A stretch of 64,000 nt of DNA from Halictus rubicundus. Its lineage: Eukaryota > Arthropoda > Insecta > Hymenoptera > Halictidae. The first letter of the stretch is position 1; each line of letters begins with the position of its first letter. The notes under the pieces were generated by a model. The model saw nothing but the letters and a program-made list of their open reading frames with translations, was not told the DNA's origin and searched no databases. The stretch lies in assembly GCF_050948215.1 (NCBI RefSeq), contig NC_135157.1:5580001-5644000 (forward strand). Reading direction: 5' to 3'. The position numbers and the translations under genes were made by a program. Below, in pieces: positions 22,691 through 35,231 of the stretch.

Positions 22691-23700
22691 TATTTACCGT
22701 TAGAGCACTCGGTGACGGGTAACAAGGAGTAATGATGACAAGACAAATTTATTCTGTCCTGTTGCACATCTCGAGCAGGATGCTCGGAGACACGTCAGCT
22801 GCAGTTCTTACTGCAGGGCTTGTGCAGAGTCCATCTTTCAAACGTAACTCGTTACATGTTAGCCTTTAATATAAATGCGGGCGGAGTCTGCTTTATAAAA
22901 GATTCCATCTATCCGAGCAATCGATTGTGGAATTATATGGAATGAAGACTTCACGGGGAATGAAGCTCTATTCCCGGAGATAATACAGTTTCAGCTTCTT
23001 GTAACTTTCCTCAACGTTTATCTAGCAAAACCACGCCCGGCCATGGAAGGAGGATTTGCGGTGCCGCGCCGCGGCGAAGGAAAAAAGAAATATGAACCAA
23101 ACCCAATCTAACTTCTTTACTCGATTAAACGGATAAATCGCTTCTCATGAAACGTCGAGCTTCTTCCGGTCCCGTCTATATAACATCCGAGCGATATTTG
23201 CATAGTTATAAAATCCCTTGGAGAGGCCCCGGCAGGACCGATTCGAATCGCTCCGTCGCGAAACGATGCTCATCTGATCTATTTAAGACGGTCGTGCTTT
23301 CTCCAAAGTGCCACTTCCAATTTCGTTCGGACCCTACTTAAATCAATATCGGCCCATGCAAATGGAATTGAAACTCTCTCTCTCTCTCTCTCTCTTTCTG
23401 CCTCTTGGGGACGCTTCTCTCGCGGTGATGAATTTGTTGAAAGGCCGGAATATGTTCTTACAAGATCAACCTGGAAATTAGGATAATCAGAGATCGGCAA
23501 GGGAAATTGGAATGAAAAGATCGGAATCGAAATGGGAAAACTTCGATTCTGACGAGATCGGGAGAATTCTCGATCGTTGTAATTAACGGCGACTCGACTT
23601 TCCGTGCAAATCTACGATTTTACGAGATTTCTCGGTGGCTTTGATGTAACAGCTACCATAAGTGTCCCACGAAATGAATCCATTCGATGAAACGAAAATT
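22691..23700. other. GC-rich block with CT microsatellite
   Basis: Moderately GC- and CpG-rich unique sequence. A (CT)n run occupies about 23373-23398. The open frames at 23147-23341 and 23279-23500 are short and overlap on opposite strands. No gene was recognised. Confidence 0.4.
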
Positions 23701-24018
23701 GATGTCTCGAGATTTATCATAGTTGCTGATCCTATGCGTTTATGAGAAGAACGATCAGGTGAAATACGGAAAAGTAAAATTGTTCGAAGAATTTAAAAAT
23801 ACATTTGTATTATTTCCGACTCGTTAGAATCGTTAATAAAAGACACAAGTGTCCAGGTTGCTACCGTATCTTGCAATTATTCCAGACTATTTTTATTTTG
23901 TCATTGCTATTGTCATTGCTATTTTTACCACGTTAACACAAAAATTAATTCCTACGTGGAGATAAATAATTACATAGAGCATGCATGATAATACAAAGTA
24001 TTATACTGTAAATTCGTT

Positions 24019-24435
24019 TCAAGTACAACATTTTAGCCCGAATATAAAAATACGTAAAACTTCAATAAGTACAATTTTACTGAAAAATGGTCCAGTTTTT
24101 GCACCAAGCTCTTCAATTAATGGACGTAACGTAACAACTTGATCTTCTCTACTGGATAGTGGAGGTAAGCAATTGTTAATGATATCCAGTCTTAGCAAAA
24201 ATTCAGATGGAGGTAAGTTATGCCATTTATTATTCAAAAAACGAACTTCAACTTCAATGTCCCTTTCAATTGGATCGTTCTGAAAGATCAGAAGGTTTCG
24301 AACCGATATTTTCATGGGTTTTTCGTTCCGACCACCCACCAGAAATTCTCCTCCTTCAATAAACTCGAAACAAGCGTTCGCCATTCGAACGATCGGCACG
24401 ATTGTATAGGTCCAAGAAGACAGGCGTAACGTCAT
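24019..24435 (-). other. Unassigned minus-strand open frame, possible exon
   Basis: A frame of 138 codons runs from ATG at 24435 to TGA at 24021-24019. From residue 18 (MANACFEFIEGGEF) onward the composition is protein-like: balanced acidic and basic residues, aromatic positions such as NNKWHNLPPSEF, and a hydrophobic C-terminus (SKIVLIEVLRIFIFG). I do not recognise a family. On the other strand, AGGTAAGT at about 24212 resembles a plus-strand splice donor, which argues for caution. It could be a single-exon gene, an exon, a retrocopy or chance. Confidence 0.25.
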
Positions 24436-25260
24436 ATGGAACTTCCATCGACATTATTGGAAAATTCGTCTCGTCGGACGAAATGTAGCCGCAGATAGCC
24501 CATCCCCGTGGGAGTTTCGTTCGTGTGTAGGTACACGTGTATGAGCCGGGGAAATATCACGCGTGGGAATTCGCGCGTTCTTATATCGATGTCCGTAAAG
24601 AACCTCTCACAGTTAAGATCCCGGTGTGGGTTCTACGGGACGCCTTCCCGCGCACCTGGACCAGAAAACTATAACTCAGCCCGTGGGGTCCGACTCCTTC
24701 GTCTCGTCTTTGTTTCATCCCCGTCGTTACGTCCTCTCGGTTCCTCCCGTTCTTCGCCACGTCGCCCGCGTCGGAGAAAAACGAACGCGGACGTTGCTTG
24801 ATAAATCGAGCCGAGCGAAAATTTCAAGTTCCAGCCGCGCGCATGCCGGCCGCTTGATAAATAGGGCGCTCTTCACTTAAGCGAAATTAACAGTTACACG
24901 GTAGAACGAGCCCCGCCGGTGATTAATAAAAAATGTACACTTCCGAGGGCGGAAAGGGGCCGGGACCTCGCTCGAGGAAGTTGTCTCGTTGCCGAGGATC
25001 AAGCCGAGCTTTCGCGAACGGAATGCTACCGGCTGAGTGATGAATTACAAGGCTTCGGGCTGTTTTCACGGGAATCCGCCTTCAGTTCTCGCGATCGCGA
25101 AAATGTTCGTTGGTGTCGACGTTCCGGCTGCGACCCGCGGTGGAACGAGCCAGGAAAATAACTCGGACGTGCCAATTGAATCCGTACGTGTCGATTTTAT
25201 GAGAAATTGTTTCCGACAAGGTTATATTATTTTAACCGCTTGCCTTGGAATTTAATTCCA
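24436..25260. other. GC-rich block
   Basis: Strongly CpG-rich. Frames are open at 24508-24801, 24626-24880, 24919-25161 and 25037-25255, all arginine- and serine-rich without known domains and in overlapping phases. Text such as CCCGCGTCGGAGAAAAACGA shows the CpG density. Confidence 0.4.
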
Positions 25261-25555
25261 ACGTTTCCGATTGAAACTCACCTGTCCGGTGAATGAACGC
25301 TCGAGCTGCGTGTCTCTTGAAATTAATATTCGAACATTGTTCTTGGACACGAGCGGCACAGATATGTGTCGTCCAAAATCCCGCTGTGTACTTGGTAAAT
25401 TGTTTTGATATTAAGAGGCACAAACTATACAAAAATACTATAGACATCTCGGAAAATTCTTATTTTACTTACATATGTACTCTATGAATTGAGGTCAATT
25501 GCTCGAAACAAAAATGAAATAGAAATTAATTTTTTCTTTTAATAATTTTTATAAG

Positions 25556-25636
25556 TCTTCTAATAAACTTCTAATGTTTTCACAGTTTTATATTTCCCCA
25601 ACTCACTTTCATTACAAATCCATAAAATCTGCAGTC
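25556..25636. repeat. Family A right end (partial copy)
   Basis: CTTCTAATGTTTTCACAG (from about 25568) leads to CATAAAATCTGCAGTC, which ends at 25636 before TA (25637-25638). The same order of blocks is seen at 2569-2624. The left end was not found. Confidence 0.65.
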
Positions 25637-25749
25637 TAGCTGTTACAAACAAAAATGAAATGTCACACTCTACGTATTCAATTCAACATGAAATTATAAC
25701 TACCCAATACGAAACAATTGTAATAGTGCCGTTATATTCTTCAAAAGTA

Positions 25750-25863
25750 AACTGCAGATTTTTATGCACAATAAAAATTATCTGTATTGATTGCAAGAGT
25801 CAAATCGAAAGGCCTTTTTACACAACCTGTCAATTCGATCATAAATGCATATAGTCCGCGGTC
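25750..25863. mobile_element. Family A element, short complete copy
   Basis: The left end AACTGCAGATTTTTATGCAC follows TA (25748-25749). The right end CATAAATGCATATAGTCCGC continues GGTC and precedes TA (25864-25865). At 114 bp it is the shortest copy with both ends visible. It sits 110 bp from another family A end. Confidence 0.75.
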
Positions 25864-25865
25864 TA

Positions 25866-27480
25866 TTCGTCAGAATAGCGTTGGACATTTATACTTTTAT
25901 TTGTCCCAGTCGCATTCGTTGTTTTTATTTCAGAAAAATCGTTGCGAATAGAGTACCGTATCGCGTGATGGTGTGGGTTATAATTTCGCGGATATAAGTG
26001 TGTGCTCCACATGGTGAATTTGCCGTGCCGCCGCCACTGGACTTTGACTGACTTGCCTCGCATGCACCGACGGTTGGCAGATTGCCGGGCGTCAGGCGCA
26101 TCTGACCCGGATTTTTAATTGTTTTTAACTTTGAAACGAAGCTACTCCCACAGTACCGTCACTCTTGATTTTTCTCGCATTTCGGCGTACACAATCACAC
26201 GAAAATGACACCCACCTGTAGTCAACCATCCCGCATATACTGGGTGAGCCGGACAAAAAGAGCTACACAAATTTCTTTGTGGTTAAACCAATTCCCGCAA
26301 AACCTTCTCTTCTAAATTAACCTCAGAAACACACTTCACTTTAAAGTGTGTTTCTTTAAGCAAAATTAGACCATCGGACAATGTTTATAATAATTTATTA
26401 ATATTACTTCTGATAATTTAAAAAAAAACTGTGACGGTTGTAGCCGTCATTTGTTTATCAGAACAGGAAGCAATTGCCACTATTTGCCAGCATATTTGTG
26501 AAATGGAATAAAATCACTGTGAATGGAGCATACAGGCAATAATTAATAAAGAGGAACATTCATATATTGATCGAAAGACAGTTTATAAATTCTGTATTGT
26601 TTCTGTGCTGTTCTGTTCTGTTCACTAGAGTGCAAAGACGTCATATCATAACATTGTCCATAGATTTCCAACAAAATTACCATTCCAACTTTATTTATAA
26701 CCTTATATGTATAAGCCCATAACAGTTCTACGAGCATTCAAAAAGTTTCGACCTGCCCGCAACAAACATAATAGAGTCATATTGGAAACGTATCAAATAT
26801 AAAGTGGTTGGCCCAAAGAATAAATATAAAATTGGCATGAAGCTGGGATTCGCTGTTGCTCTCACGGTTATGCGCGGTGCTCGATTCGCTGCTTGAACGT
26901 GAGCATCGGTGGCTATCAAAGTTCGATGACTCGTGTGATGAAACTAACAGTAATTTCGACTTCGGTATAGCAATCGGGGGCAATATTGTAGCATCGACGA
27001 TCCGCACCCATCAAACCCGTGAGCGTTTAGCGTTTTCTCTTTCGCGGCGAACCCGAGAATGGACCGTAAACGTAAAGAAACGCGATTCCATCTTAAGGAA
27101 CGCTCCTGCGAGGGGCAAGGATTTGCTGCTCGTTCAGGGCGGCCATTTTCCTTCGTTTGATGGCATCGTTAGGCTACAGATATCTTCAGTGAATTTTCTA
27201 TCCAGCTTTTTTTTCCGCCGTGGTCTTGCTCGTATCGATTGCACGTTTTATGAAATCGGTTACATTAACTTACGATCACGCCAGTCGAATGCAAGCCCCG
27301 AGGCCTGAGATTGATCCTCCTCTATCAGTGAGTCTATTGGTTTTACTCGCAACCGATTTCTTTTATGAGTTTTATGATACATTTTTATACTGTCTCTTAT
27401 GATTTCTATGGAATCGCTGGATTATTGATATGTCAATCTGAAATTTAATTTCTGGTTGACATCTTTAGCTTCACGGGGCA
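25866..27480. other. Mixed noncoding stretch
   Basis: A GC-rich patch occupies about 26000-26120 and another 26850-27310, where the 150-codon plus frame at 26856-27308 is open but unrecognised. A perfect hairpin lies at 26326-26354. The rest is AT-rich. Confidence 0.4.
26326..26354. other. Perfect hairpin, 11-bp stem
   Basis: GAAACACACTT and AAGTGTGTTTC are exact inverted repeats separated by CACTTTA. It may be the core of a decayed foldback element, and no transcript evidence is available from sequence. Confidence 0.8.
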
Positions 27481-27490
27481 GTTTAGTATA

Positions 27491-27665
27491 CAGGGTAGTG
27501 TCCCAGTATTGATAAATCGTGGAGGAGAGTGATTCGACATGAGAAAATAAGTCGAAAATACGAAATACATTTTTTTTTTCATTTGACGCATCGTTTTCGA
27601 GAAAATTGAGTTTTAAAAAATTCTTCGAGTTGAAAATTTATCAATTTTCATTGTTATATAAAATT
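27491..27665. mobile_element. Family E CAGGGTGT-end element, left part
   Basis: CAGGGTAGTGTCCC starts at 27491 after TA (27489-27490). The following sequence (CGTGGAGGAGAGTGATTC, GAGAAAAT, then TTCGAGAAAATTGAGTTT) matches the element starting at 35492 over about 120 bp. The other terminus was not located. Confidence 0.6.
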
Positions 27666-28435
27666 ACCCGGCGTACTTTTCAAGTAAGGCCTCTTCTAAA
27701 TGAAAATTAATACAAATATTCCAATTTTATTTAATAAAGTTTTACTTCATGGTATTTCTACCAGAAGATTGTCTATCTCTTTCAATTTTATTTTTATTTA
27801 CAAAACAGACGTTAGTTAAAAAACTCGTCTCGTACATGATTTCGCTCCAGTTAACTCTACCGACGTCAATGTTTTCTGTCGAAACAAAACATTTTTACCA
27901 ATTTTGTTGTCCGAACTGTTGAAAAACGAAAAACTCTATTGTATTTTCGTCGAACGAATTTTTTAACGTTTGTTACACTTTGCACGAGGTACGAGAAAAA
28001 TATGAAACCGTGCATTAGTATGTAAGGAACGTTCTCGGCTCTGAGAAAGGTAGAAAAAGAGATTGCCTAATTTGCCTAATGAAAAGTAACTTTGTCAGAG
28101 CGGCCTGCGACGTCGACGACTTTACGCGTTTCCTAGATTAATATTTTAGTAGGTGTAAATTACAGTAACGCGGTTACAGAATTACAAAATTCATGGCGGA
28201 AGCACAAGCCCATGTTGCGCTCCGATGTTCTCCGTTACGATCGCGCCAGTAGTTGCAATAACATTTACTCTGTTCGTGCTATGTACTCGATATACCCTAA
28301 TTGGAATCAAATGGCTCTCGAACGAGCTGCATGAAAACCACACGAAGTTAGACCCACTTCATAACACGCCAAACTTTTCTGGTCCTACGATGATCGTTTA
28401 GTGTAACGTACAGTGATTTTCCCGAAGCGGTCTAG
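27666..28435. other. Noncoding stretch
   Basis: No gene was recognised. The sequence is AT-rich up to about 28000 and more balanced at 28000-28400. Confidence 0.4.
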
Positions 28436-28870
28436 CTTAAATTACGTGAAATTCAGTGATTTTCTATGTGGAAAACTATACTGTGCGTCAATTTGAAATA
28501 TTACTATACACGCCGAATTTTTTAGTATAGAATATTATAAGTTATAACTATGCTCCAGAAGTATATAAAAATATCTATTTTTATGGCTGCCACGATATCA
28601 GCTGAATTAGGTAAAATTCTATGATTTTTATTGGAAAAACTATACTGTGTGCCAATTTAAAACCATTTCATACTTACTCTCATACACTTTCATACATTCT
28701 TTATTACTCTTACATACTTACTATTTCTATTACTATACGTTAAGGGAATATGTCAAATATTTTGGTGTAAATATACAGTTAATATTAAAAATTATGACAA
28801 TATTCCAATTAGGAAGTACACAACTAAAAATATATATCTCTATGACTGCTATGATAACGACAGACGAGAC
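28436..28870. repeat. Diverged tandem duplication
   Basis: A block with ATTCAGTGATTTTCTATGTG then GAAAACTATACTGTGCGTCA (about 28450-28488) recurs as ATTCTATGATTTTTATTGG then AAAACTATACTGTGTGCCAA (about 28617-28655), a spacing near 165 bp. A second shared piece follows each: CTATTTTTATGGCTGCCACG at about 28577 and CTCTATGACTGCTATGATAA at about 28838. The units have diverged by substitutions and insertions. Confidence 0.6.
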
Positions 28871-31039
28871 TATTAAAAAAAAAAAAATGAAAAATGGGAA
28901 CATTCTTACAGTGAAAATGTACCTACCTAAAGTAAAGGTAATATAAATGCTTAAGTAAACAAATAAAAATATTTAAAATAACACAATGACAATATCTTGA
29001 GTGAAATGACTAGATTTTCCATCAAAAAGTTCATTGTTTTTTAGTTACAACATTCACCAGTCAATTTAACAGTCATCTTGAAAAATATACGCTTATAGTT
29101 TTAACAGTGAAAATATTATAGCTAATTGACCATTGCTGGATTACAAAAATAAGCATACTAGCAATAAGTGTTTACGTATTTATTTGTTTCTGTAGGATGA
29201 GATCTATTCACAGTGATTTATTATGAAATTGTATCATTTTGTTTCGAAGCATTTGCAGTTTTTTAAATAGAACCTAGGTGACATACGGCCTAAAAATGCT
29301 TTTTATGATCCAGGGTTGCAGTCTTTAACCGCTGTTCAAAAGATCCATTTTGTCAAATAAAATTTCTCTTATATGATGAATTTTCTTCTCCAACTAGTGT
29401 CTGTAACGAAGGTTCTTTCGCGCTTTATGTTAGCCTGCGCTTTATGGGGTTACTATGATAACAAGTGTAGTTAATTAACCGTCGAAACAACTTGAACTTT
29501 TGCGAAGGATATTGATTGAAACGCCCCTAAATAATCCGGGCTAACCGAAGCGATAGATCCACGCCATTGGGTTTGCGCATTCACCAGGCCCCTGAATGCA
29601 GGTTTTCGCGGGTGCCTTGTTACGGAACAAATTAATGACCATCGAATTTGCAGCATCCCCCCGTGTGGGTACGAATTTGCACACGTATACAACAACGCTC
29701 ACGGACACACATCAGTTCACGTTTATGCTACCGCTATCGACACAACGGTTTAACTCTTTGTTGATAGCTTATGCCTGGCTAAACGGTTAAATTGTGTGCC
29801 TTTTGGTTTTGTCATATCTTCTAGCCATTGCGCTCGTCACTAGAAGATTTCATAATCGTGCATTTTCACAAATTATTTCAAGAAAACCCGAACGGGATGA
29901 TAATTTCTTTCGTTTAAGAGAAAAATGTTTGTAACCAGAATAATATCAAAATATTATTAATTTTAGAAAGCACATGCTATGAAAACACAAAGTATAAGAA
30001 TATTATCATGATGGTCCTGGAAACTGCGCCATTTTTACACTACTTTCTATTTCCAAAATTTATGTAGAAGTTACAGTGTTAATAATCTTGTAATATTTTT
30101 GCAAAAGCTTAGAAAAGTGTTAAATGAAATTTATAAATAGGTATCCGTGCAAAATTGCACCAAATTATGTTGAAATATTAATGCTGAAGCATGTTATTAC
30201 AGCTACTACATTTTTAATGTGCCATACATGAAATATTTAAAAGAGTAGCGTGATAATAAAATAGGAGTCAGAACATAAATATCCATTTAGTTTTTCAAAT
30301 TACTTTTCCAAATTACACAATCAGTTGTTCCGATCAAGGGAATGTTCGTCGAACCGGTGATCTATGGCAAATTATTTTACGTCTCTGTCCATTTCAACAC
30401 AGATTGCTAATAATTAGCAATGAATATTCATGAGAATTATTTTTGATAGCATGTATTATATGAATAATTTTGATAATTCTTCGATTCTCTGAATAATCAA
30501 TTTTCCACGGGTAAATTATACAGCGGGATCGGGTACACAGCTATATTCTGGTCAATCATTCTTGTTTACTCGGTAAACATTCATCAACGTCGTTCTCGTT
30601 TACAACGTTCAGAAAAATATACAGTGCCGACTTCGACTGTGCTATCAGTTTTAAAAATATGTAAAAAACAATTGGCTGTGTATTTTTCTGTTTTGCACGC
30701 GAACTAATCCGTGACTCTTTGGTGCATGAGTAAAGTGAATAATAAAATACTGGGAGTTGATAGATGAAATAAATGTAACACATTAATTATGAGAAGACAA
30801 CTAACTCGCACAATAATAATAATAAATTAAGAAATTAAGAAAGTATAATAAAAACATCATAAAAATAAATTATGTTCTAATTTTTATTAAAAAAAGTTCC
30901 ATGAAAAACACAAACAAGCTTTGAACTAAAAAATAACTACATAAATATTAAAAATAAGTAATGTACTCAGAATATTAATTCAACTGAAATAATTATTTAA
31001 TATTACTGTAGTGGTATACTACATATAAAAAAAAATAAA
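28871..31039. other. AT-rich noncoding stretch
   Basis: No gene was recognised. A more balanced patch at about 29460-29800 has short overlapping frames on both strands (29471-29695 minus, 29596-29790 plus) without known domains. Confidence 0.5.
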
Positions 31040-31109
31040 TGTCTATACGTAGCTTCTGTGTCTTACAATAAATGCACACAATTTTTATTTTCCCCCAAAA
31101 TCCGAAGTC
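31040..31109. repeat. Family A right end (subtype with TTTTATTTT)
   Basis: TAGCTTCTGTGTCTTACAAT leads to TTTTTATTTTCCCCCAAAAT and CCGAAGTC, followed by TA at 31110-31111. The closest relative is the end at 32242-32311. Confidence 0.65.
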
Positions 31110-31111
31110 TA

Positions 31112-32241
31112 ATTAGAATGATTAAGAATTTGTTTAGTACTGGCGTAGGAAATGTCTGTTCCAGTTCTAGGAAAATTTTTATTTTTATATTTTACAAGCT
31201 CTATTTACAAGTGTATAATTTTTTGTTATAAGGTGAAAATATTTTTTTTTTAAACTTCCATAATCCCTATTCGAAATAAGTAGATCTTATTAAAAATATC
31301 CACAACTCCTTCGATTCTTGATTTTTATGATCCATACTATTATTAGTCATATTACTAATTAAATGGAGCAGCAATACAATTATATCAAACTCAGTTTATA
31401 TTGGCCAACAGTCTACAATTTGCAAAGCGTGAAAGGATCAAGCCGTAGATTAAGTAGCAAAGTGAATCAGCCGCGAGTAAATTAATTCGCAACTCAAATA
31501 CCGGCGCAAAACGAATGCCATTCGTTTGCTGAAAAGGTAATTGACCCGGTAAGCAATAATTGTCGCCTCACCGTGTTGATTCATCGTCATGACCTTGTGC
31601 TGTTTTTTAAGGATCAATTTCGATCGCTTTTGTTCGAGAGAATGTAGTCAGTGCACCTATAGCACGCTATTCCGTGTGCAATAACACGAGTACACACAAT
31701 TCATACGTTGCCAAATGATTCGTTGCGATTGCACAACAATCGAAAAATGTTTATTGCACACGGTCGATAAACTTCGATCAATGCTAGTGCAAACCGTTTG
31801 AAACATGACGTCATTTTCCTATCGGGTCTTCGCGAACACTATTCAATTTAACAGTTTGCTCGCGTGGTTTAGTTTTACACGTGTGAACTATTCAAATTCT
31901 ACGATCTTATTTACTGTCATTGACTATTTAATTGATTTATGTATTCACGGATCGCATGCAACTATACCAGAATGTAAAATTTATTTTTATTTTTATTTCT
32001 GTCGTACACAATTTTCCTCTATTGCGTATTTTCATTGTTATGATTTACTGTCGTGTCAGAATTGTTGTGAAACTTAAGAATTTATTTACTACTAATCTTC
32101 GACAGTTTCACAGAAAATGTATATAATATTGGATATGCTCAGTCATTAGACACAAATATGTTTAATGATTAGAAACATTTAAAGAATCCGAAACATTGTT
32201 GTATTATTTACAACTTATTAGAATAATTAAGGAAAGAAGTA
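31112..32241. other. Noncoding stretch
   Basis: The interval 31430-31800 is of balanced composition and complex, and might be conserved noncoding sequence. The frame at 31805-32077 has no recognised motif. The rest is AT-rich. Confidence 0.4.
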
Positions 32242-32311
32242 AATGCGTATGTGGCTTCTGTAATTTACAATTAATGCAGATACTTCTTATTTTGCACAAA
32301 AATCTGCAGTC
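32242..32311. repeat. Family A right end (subtype with TTTTGCAC)
   Basis: GTGGCTTCTGTAATTTACAA leads to TTATTTTGCACAAAAATCTG and CAGTC at 32311, then TA (32312-32313). The interior AATGCAGATA and ATCTGCAG could pair, giving a small hairpin. Confidence 0.65.
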
Positions 32312-32704
32312 TAGTGATTGAAAAAAGAGAACTTAGGAAGAAAAGTTGTTTTGACGGGCAGAATAAATTGGAAAGCAATTGTTTAGTTAACAATTATGAA
32401 TATTTCTAAATTATGGTTAATTCATATTAGCAAAATGCAATAATAAATAGTCTTAAATAACAGTAATAAATAGTTCAGTATAATCATTGGAAAATTCAAA
32501 AACCATATCATGAAACATGATCATTCATTCATCATTCGTATTCAAAATTCATTTTCAAGTTATTTGAATAGAATTTATGAAACAATTTCAAAAATGTTTA
32601 GAAAGTGCCCAACGAATTTTATGTTAATTACTTAATTATCACTGTCTCTACGTTATTGCAGATTTTCGATCACAATGGGACGTTCTTGCTTGAATAGGTC
32701 TAGG

Positions 32705-33205
32705 CTAGATAGTTTTTAGGATAAAGCTCGTAAACGGACGTGCAGTACAATCTATAATAGAACCGACGCGATAATGTTGCGGCGCATCATCGCGTGCATC
32801 GATGCACACGCGCAGTCTACCGATACGATTTGTATTGTGCTGCTGCAATTTCGTGTGGCTCCTGATGACACGCACATTGAAAACTATTGATGCCCATTGT
32901 AATTTATCCTGTGATATGTCCATCGCCCAGATAGGTTTCTCCAACCAGGATATCCCTGGATGCTCTGTGAGAACTTTTACATTTTTTATAGTGACAATAT
33001 ATGATAGCCACGGATACAAACTATGGCAATTAATCACAGTCCTCGAATTGAAAGAAATATCTCCATCTTCAAAAATGATTTCATTTTTCCTGTAATTGCA
33101 GATTGCACTTGTAGCACTGTTCCAATCTTTTACAATATTTTTACTTGATCTCTTCAGGTTGACTGTGCAAAATTGTAAATAATAACGTACATAAAATATT
33201 TCCAT
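32705..33205 (-). other. Unassigned minus-strand open frame, possible exon or retrocopy
   Basis: This 166-codon frame from ATG at 33205 stays open upstream to about 33300, giving close to 197 codons without a stop. The translation has a realistic mix of residues, including five tryptophans and several cysteines (for example ICNYRKNEIIFEDGD, SWLEKPIWAMD and RLRVCIDARDD). No signal peptide or domain could be assigned with confidence. The surrounding DNA is AT-rich, so this long frame is less expected than those in GC-rich blocks. It may be an exon, a decayed retrocopy or chance. Confidence 0.28.
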
Positions 33206-33299
33206 ACGAAGTCGATGAACGTATCGGCAAAACTGAATTGATTGAAAGATTGAAAATTTAAACTTCGCGGAGTTTAATACATTAATTTTGTTATTTTAT

Positions 33300-34079
33300 T
33301 TTGCATTTTTAATGTATTACTCCGTTTCACATTTCCAAATTAATTTATCTTGATTTTCGTGCATTAATAAGGGAAACAGAATTTTATTTAATTTCGAATG
33401 TTCTCGATTTGTTCATCAAAATCTAAATGTACAGAAGCAGTCGGTTAATAATCGATAACGACCCACAGTCTCTTAAATAATGGATAGAAATGCACGCAAC
33501 GCAGGCAACGTATTAAAAGTATTAAAAACCTTTTCTGATCAATGACATTAATCTCCGTTTGAAAGGATTAATTAGGATTAAAACGCGCTTAAGAGCATCT
33601 CCCTCTATAATAACCGCGATCTTTTAAAAGGAGCAGCGCTAGTGTCTTTATAAACACATTAAGTTTTTAACCGAACGGCACGCTTAACTAATTCCAAAGG
33701 TGGCTATTCGAATCGATTTACATCCAATTACTTTTTAATCGCATTTGAGACGCGAACGTTCAGTAACGCGGTACATTTTCCTCGTGTTTACTCCTACATT
33801 GTTCACGTAAGCCGTTTTAAATGAAGAGATAATTGGAACAGTTACCGTAATAACCAAGTGTAGAAACTCGGTATAACTTCAATTAATTCTCACCCTGGTA
33901 ACCACGACTTCAACCGCTGCGTGAACCAATGCACTTTTCTCAAATCATTCATTTTCACATTTTCTGATAGAAAGTAGAGTTAGAGTTCCATAAAAAACGG
34001 TGTTCAAAGAAAACAGAAAATGTTCACTTCGTACCAACTGTTCCTTTGAAACCATTCATTCATTCTGCATACATTAATA
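33300..34079. other. Noncoding stretch
   Basis: AT-rich with several TTAAT/ATTAA motifs (for example AAAGGATTAATTAGGATTAA at about 33560). No gene was recognised. Confidence 0.4.
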
Positions 34080-34250
34080 ACCGGAGTGCAGATTTTATGC
34101 ATGTCCAACGAAAATCAGTAGCTTCTATTTAGAACAACAGACAGAGCAAAAGAATTTAAGAATACCAATGCATCCAGGTCGAGTCTATTAAAATCAATAA
34201 AGGCAGAAAGAAATTATTAGAATTATTATTTTGCTTAAAGATCCGCAGAC
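34080..34250. mobile_element. Family A element, both ends visible
   Basis: The left end is GGAGTGCAGATTTTATGCAT near 34083 after TA (34078-34079). The right end ATTTTGCTTAAAGATCCGCA continues GAC to 34250 before TA (34251-34252). Length is about 171 bp. The interior minus frames (34156-34394) are shadows. Confidence 0.65.
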
Positions 34251-34359
34251 TACTGATAACTGTTGCGGTAGATTTTTCAATTTTAATATGAATAGAGAGA
34301 CAGAAAAGGTGTCCAATAGATAGAAATAGTAGATAGAAATAGCAAATGGGGCACAAGGG

Positions 34360-35225
34360 TTTGCAGAATGCATACTCGAAGGATGCAATTGCATCCTAAA
34401 GCCCGATTCATATCAACGCAAAACCCTGGCAAGGGGTTACATGGTAACTTTCTTCGTTCATCGCCGACAGTTTTTCCGTTTTTGTCAACAGGCAGATCGA
34501 TTATTCCGAGCACTGTGCGTCGCAGGAGTGTGCAGGGAACGATAACGGCAGAGCCACCTGCGATAAATCAGGAATACGAGGCGAGCCAAAAGGACGCCTC
34601 TAATTTACAGACTAACTTGTACGCGTCGTAGAGTCAGCGCCGGGCATTATCCGGCATTATTAGGGACGAGATAGTAATTACGACGCTGCGTGATGCCGCC
34701 GGTACTGCGGTCGCTATACGACATAATTAAATTACCGATAAACCGATGGAGAAAGCGTGTAGAGACGCTGGGAACCCTACGCTCGGCGATGTGTCACGAA
34801 ATGCATGCGAATCCGCCGTTGAATCTATTAGACGAAAACCTCCGATCAATTCCCGGAACAGAAACCAGGCGGTTTCTTACCGCGTCAAACGGGAAATTTC
34901 AGAAATTATTTGCCGAAACGCGCGCGGGATACATGCCGGTGGTATTTTCCGGCCCAGATGGAACTTTATATTGGCTGTAAACAAGAACGGCTTTCATTTA
35001 GCCGCGTTTGATAGGCTACCGCTCGGTATTCTCGTTTCTAAGCAAACGATCCGCGTTAAGGGGTGATTTATGGCGGCGTTTCAGTCAGGATATGGTCGTG
35101 GCTCATCATGCCCCCGGTCACCCGTGCACCTTGATTCCCATGGTAACCATTTGTTGGATTATGTTTCGCTTTCATTGCACTGAATTTAGTCAGATAGGAA
35201 GCGGTGAGTTCGTTTGCAAACCTTG
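34360..35225. other. GC-rich block
   Basis: CpG-rich unique sequence with frames at 34368-34631, 34690-34980, 34746-35066 and 35008-35259 in several phases. None has a recognisable domain. The block ends where a CAGGGTGT terminus begins. Confidence 0.4.
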
Positions 35226-35231
35226 TGTGTA

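Noticed and set aside
24205..24220. AGGTAAGT as an authentic splice donor
   Set aside because: No open plus-strand exon precedes it, and an isolated donor match is expected by chance in 64 kb.
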